Shown in pieces: positions 5,741 to 7,420 of a DNA stretch of 7,420 nucleotides. Position 1 is the first letter of the stretch. Every line of letters begins with the position of its first letter. The DNA comes from Emcibacter sp. Its GTDB lineage: Bacteria > Pseudomonadota > Alphaproteobacteria > Sphingomonadales > Emcibacteraceae. The notes beneath the pieces were generated by a model. The model searched no databases and was not told where the DNA came from. It saw only the letters and a program-made list of their open reading frames with translations. The position numbers and the translations under genes were made by a program. The stretch spans positions 1 to 7,420 of the forward strand of contig JAESPY010000182.1 of NCBI GenBank assembly GCA_016765435.1. Direction: 5' to 3'.

Positions 5741-7420
5741 AAAATTCCGCCCAGTCAGAATTGGGGCCTGCCCCGCCGCCGGACGCGGTTTTCTTCTTTA
5801 AATTTGGCGTCTGGACGGGCAAGACAGGGGCTGGGTTATGATTCAAGGCCTGTTGCGCTTGCTGCTGTTGCAGATGCACCGGGGACGCGACCATGCTTTC
5901 GGACATATCGGCGACTTTGAAGAATGACATGAGCCGTTGCATTTCGGCGGCCTGACGTTCCAGAACGCGGGCGGCGGCGGTGCTTTCCTCCACAAGGGCG
6001 GAATTCTGCTGGGTCATGTCATCCATTTCGGCAATGGCCACATTCACTTCATCGATGCCCTGTGCCTGTTCGGAACTGGCGGTGGCAATATCGGAAACGA
6101 TTTCCGCCACCTGTGATATGGACTCCATGATTTCGCTAAGAGAGGTACCGGCGTTATTGACCAGCTCCACGCCGCTTTTCACTTGGGTATTGGAACTTGT
6201 GATCAGGGATTTGATCTCGTTAGAGGCCTGCGCCGACCGTTGAGCAAGGGTACGAACTTCTTCGGCGACGACGGCAAAACCTTTGCCGGCTTCCCCGGCC
6301 CGTGCCGCTTCCACAGCCGCATTCAGGGCCAGAAGATTGGTTTGGAAAGCCAGATCATCAATGACGCCGATGATGTCGGACACTTGTTGGGAGGATTTTT
6401 CGATCACGCCCATGGCTTCGACCGCTTGGGTGGCAATGTCCCGGCCCTCGACGGCCATTTCACGGGATTTATCGGCAAGTTTATTGGCTTCGCCTACATT
6501 ATCCGCATTCTGTTTCACAGTGACGGCCAATTCTTCCATGGAGGCTGCGGTTTGTTCCAGTGCGGAGGCTTGTGATTCTGTCCGGCGGCTCAGATCATTA
6601 CTGCCAGTGGATAGTTCCGCAGAGGCAGAGGCGACTTCTGCGGCGGATTGGTTGACCTGTGTGACAATATTGGTCAATTGGGCGGCGGTTTCGTTTGAGC
6701 TGTTTTTCAAAAGCTCGAAAGTGCCTTCATAATCGGCCTCGATTTTCTCTGTCAGATTGCCTTTGGCAAGTTCGCCCAAAACCCGGGCCAGATCATCGGT
6801 CGCGGCCTGCGTATTGGACCCAATGGCGTTTATGTTATTGGCCAGGCTGAGCATAAAGCCTTCCTTGCCATCGGTGGTCACCCGCTTGGTGAAATCTCCG
6901 GCGGCGGCGGCATTGACCACATCGTTGATTTCGGCTTTGATGGCCAGTTCCTGAGTGATGTCTTTCCATTCGACAACCATACCCAGACTTTCCCCCTGAT
7001 CATTGGTCACCGGATTAACAATCAGGCTGAAATTAAAAACCCCGACCGTGATATTGCTTTCAATTGTGCTGGTTATTTTTTGCAGCATGCCGCGCTGATG
7101 GGCAGGGTTTTTATGGAAAACATCGATATTGGTGCCGATCAATTCGCTGGCATTAAAATTGGGCAGCGCTTTGCGTAATTCCGGTTCGGCGTCCCGCATC
7201 ATTTTTTTCAGGATGTCATTCATATAGACAATATTCAGGTCTTTATCCGCCACCATGACATTGGTTGTGGCATTATCAAGAGCAATTTTGATGCGCTGAT
7301 TATTGTTGGCCATCAGGGTATCGGCCTGTTGCTTGGCGAGTTTTTCGGTGACATCTTCCCATTCAACCACGGTGCCGACACGGGTGCCGTTTTCATCCCT
7401 GACCGGGCTTGTGACGAGGT
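5739..7420 (-). CDS. Methyl-accepting chemotaxis protein with repeated PAS domains, 5' end beyond right edge
   Basis: The C-terminal 560 residues of a chemoreceptor that would control a CheA kinase. The frame is open to the right edge, and GTG 7370 is an internal valine codon, not a start. At the edge is the end of one PAS domain ([14 protein letters not shown]), then a full PAS (about 7310-6950) ending [11 protein letters not shown], with a repeat period of 131 residues. Next come HAMP-like segments (about 6930-6690, around AGDFTKRV and KGNLTEKI). The signalling domain has methylation helices near 6569-6507 and 6077-5952 and the conserved hairpin [17 protein letters not shown] (6302-6252). 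A Gln- and Pro-rich linker leads to the C-terminal pentapeptide DWAEF (5756-5742), which matches the CheR/CheB-tethering consensus. No membrane segment is seen, so the receptor may be soluble, but the N-terminus is missing. PAS features and gene order resemble Aer2 (McpB) of Pseudomonas. Confidence 0.95.
   Translation of the reverse strand, partial: LVTSPVRDENGTRVGTVVEWEDVTEKLAKQQADTLMANNNQRIKIALDNATTNVMVADKDLNIVYMNDILKKMMRDAEPELRKALPNFNASELIGTNIDVFHKNPAHQRGMLQKITSTIESNITVGVFNFSLIVNPVTNDQGESLGMVVEWKDITQELAIKAEINDVVNAAAAGDFTKRVTTDGKEGFMLSLANNINAIGSNTQAATDDLARVLGELAKGNLTEKIEADYEGTFELLKNSSNETAAQLTNIVTQVNQSAAEVASASAELSTGSNDLSRRTESQASALEQTAASMEELAVTVKQNADNVGEANKLADKSREMAVEGRDIATQAVEAMGVIEKSSQQVSDIIGVIDDLAFQTNLLALNAAVEAARAGEAGKGFAVVAEEVRTLAQRSAQASNEIKSLITSSNTQVKSGVELVNNAGTSLSEIMESISQVAEIVSDIATASSEQAQGIDEVNVAIAEMDDMTQQNSALVEESTAAARVLERQAAEMQRLMSFFKVADMSESMVASPVHLQQQQAQQALNHNPAPVLPVQTPNLKKKTASGGGAGPNSDWAEF
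6936..7420 (-). repeat. Tandem PAS-domain repeat within the mcp gene (131-residue period)
   Basis: The segment [20 protein letters not shown] (about 7013-6954) repeats the edge segment [20 protein letters not shown] (about 7409-7350) with the same spacing of Pro, Gly and Trp. At least two tandem PAS units therefore exist, and more may lie to the right. The complete unit contains [16 protein letters not shown] and [12 protein letters not shown]. Confidence 0.8.

Noticed and set aside
6283..6732. Plus-strand open frame of 149 codons rich in Ser and Ala
   Set aside because: It is the reverse reading of the chemoreceptor signalling helices, and its low-complexity composition reflects that coding bias.
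7368..7370. GTG codon as a start for the chemoreceptor
   Set aside because: The same frame stays open to the right edge and encodes the end of another PAS domain (VGTVVEW), so this GTG is an internal valine.

Overview
The window is ordinary chromosomal DNA of moderate GC and is almost fully coding. It looks like a Gram-negative proteobacterium. The chemotaxis gene order is the one known from the Pseudomonas aeruginosa Che2 cluster, and the codon use and an extra CheZ/CheT-like gene would fit an alphaproteobacterium; that placement is inference and no taxonomic marker is present. I saw no RNA gene, insertion sequence, CRISPR array or phage gene.

Left part, 1-2107. A minus-strand acyl-CoA synthetase (AMP-forming ligase) loses its C-terminus off the left edge. 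It is divergent, across 108 bp, from a plus-strand Lrp/AsnC-family regulator. That spacer carries the upstream sequences of both genes and several short repeats.

Right part, 2118-7420. Six minus-strand genes form one tightly packed chemosensory operon, in transcription order: an mcp with repeated PAS domains (5' end off the right edge), cheR, cheD, cheB, an unnamed gene with a CheZ/CheT-type DxxxQ motif, and a STAS-domain gene. Junctions are +11, -4, +12, -4 and +15 bp; two are ATGA stop/start overlaps and two have the upstream stop codon fused to the next Shine-Dalgarno sequence, so translation is probably coupled. The operon ends 10 bp from the convergent Lrp/AsnC gene.

How the genes work together. 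The receptor ends in a DWAEF pentapeptide of the CheR/CheB-tethering type. CheR methylates, CheB demethylates or deamidates, and CheD deamidates receptor glutamines. The DxxxQ protein is a candidate phosphatase for signal termination, and the STAS protein may link the pathway to a partner-switching module. cheA, cheW and cheY are absent here and would be expected beyond the right edge. The PAS domain has a His and a Trp 49 residues apart, as in the heme-binding PAS of Aer2, so an oxygen- or gas-sensing receptor is the leading hypothesis. The most notable points are that putative heme PAS, the DxxxQ plus STAS tail of the operon, a C9 tract near the start of cheR, and an apparent compensated frameshift in the synthetase near the left edge.
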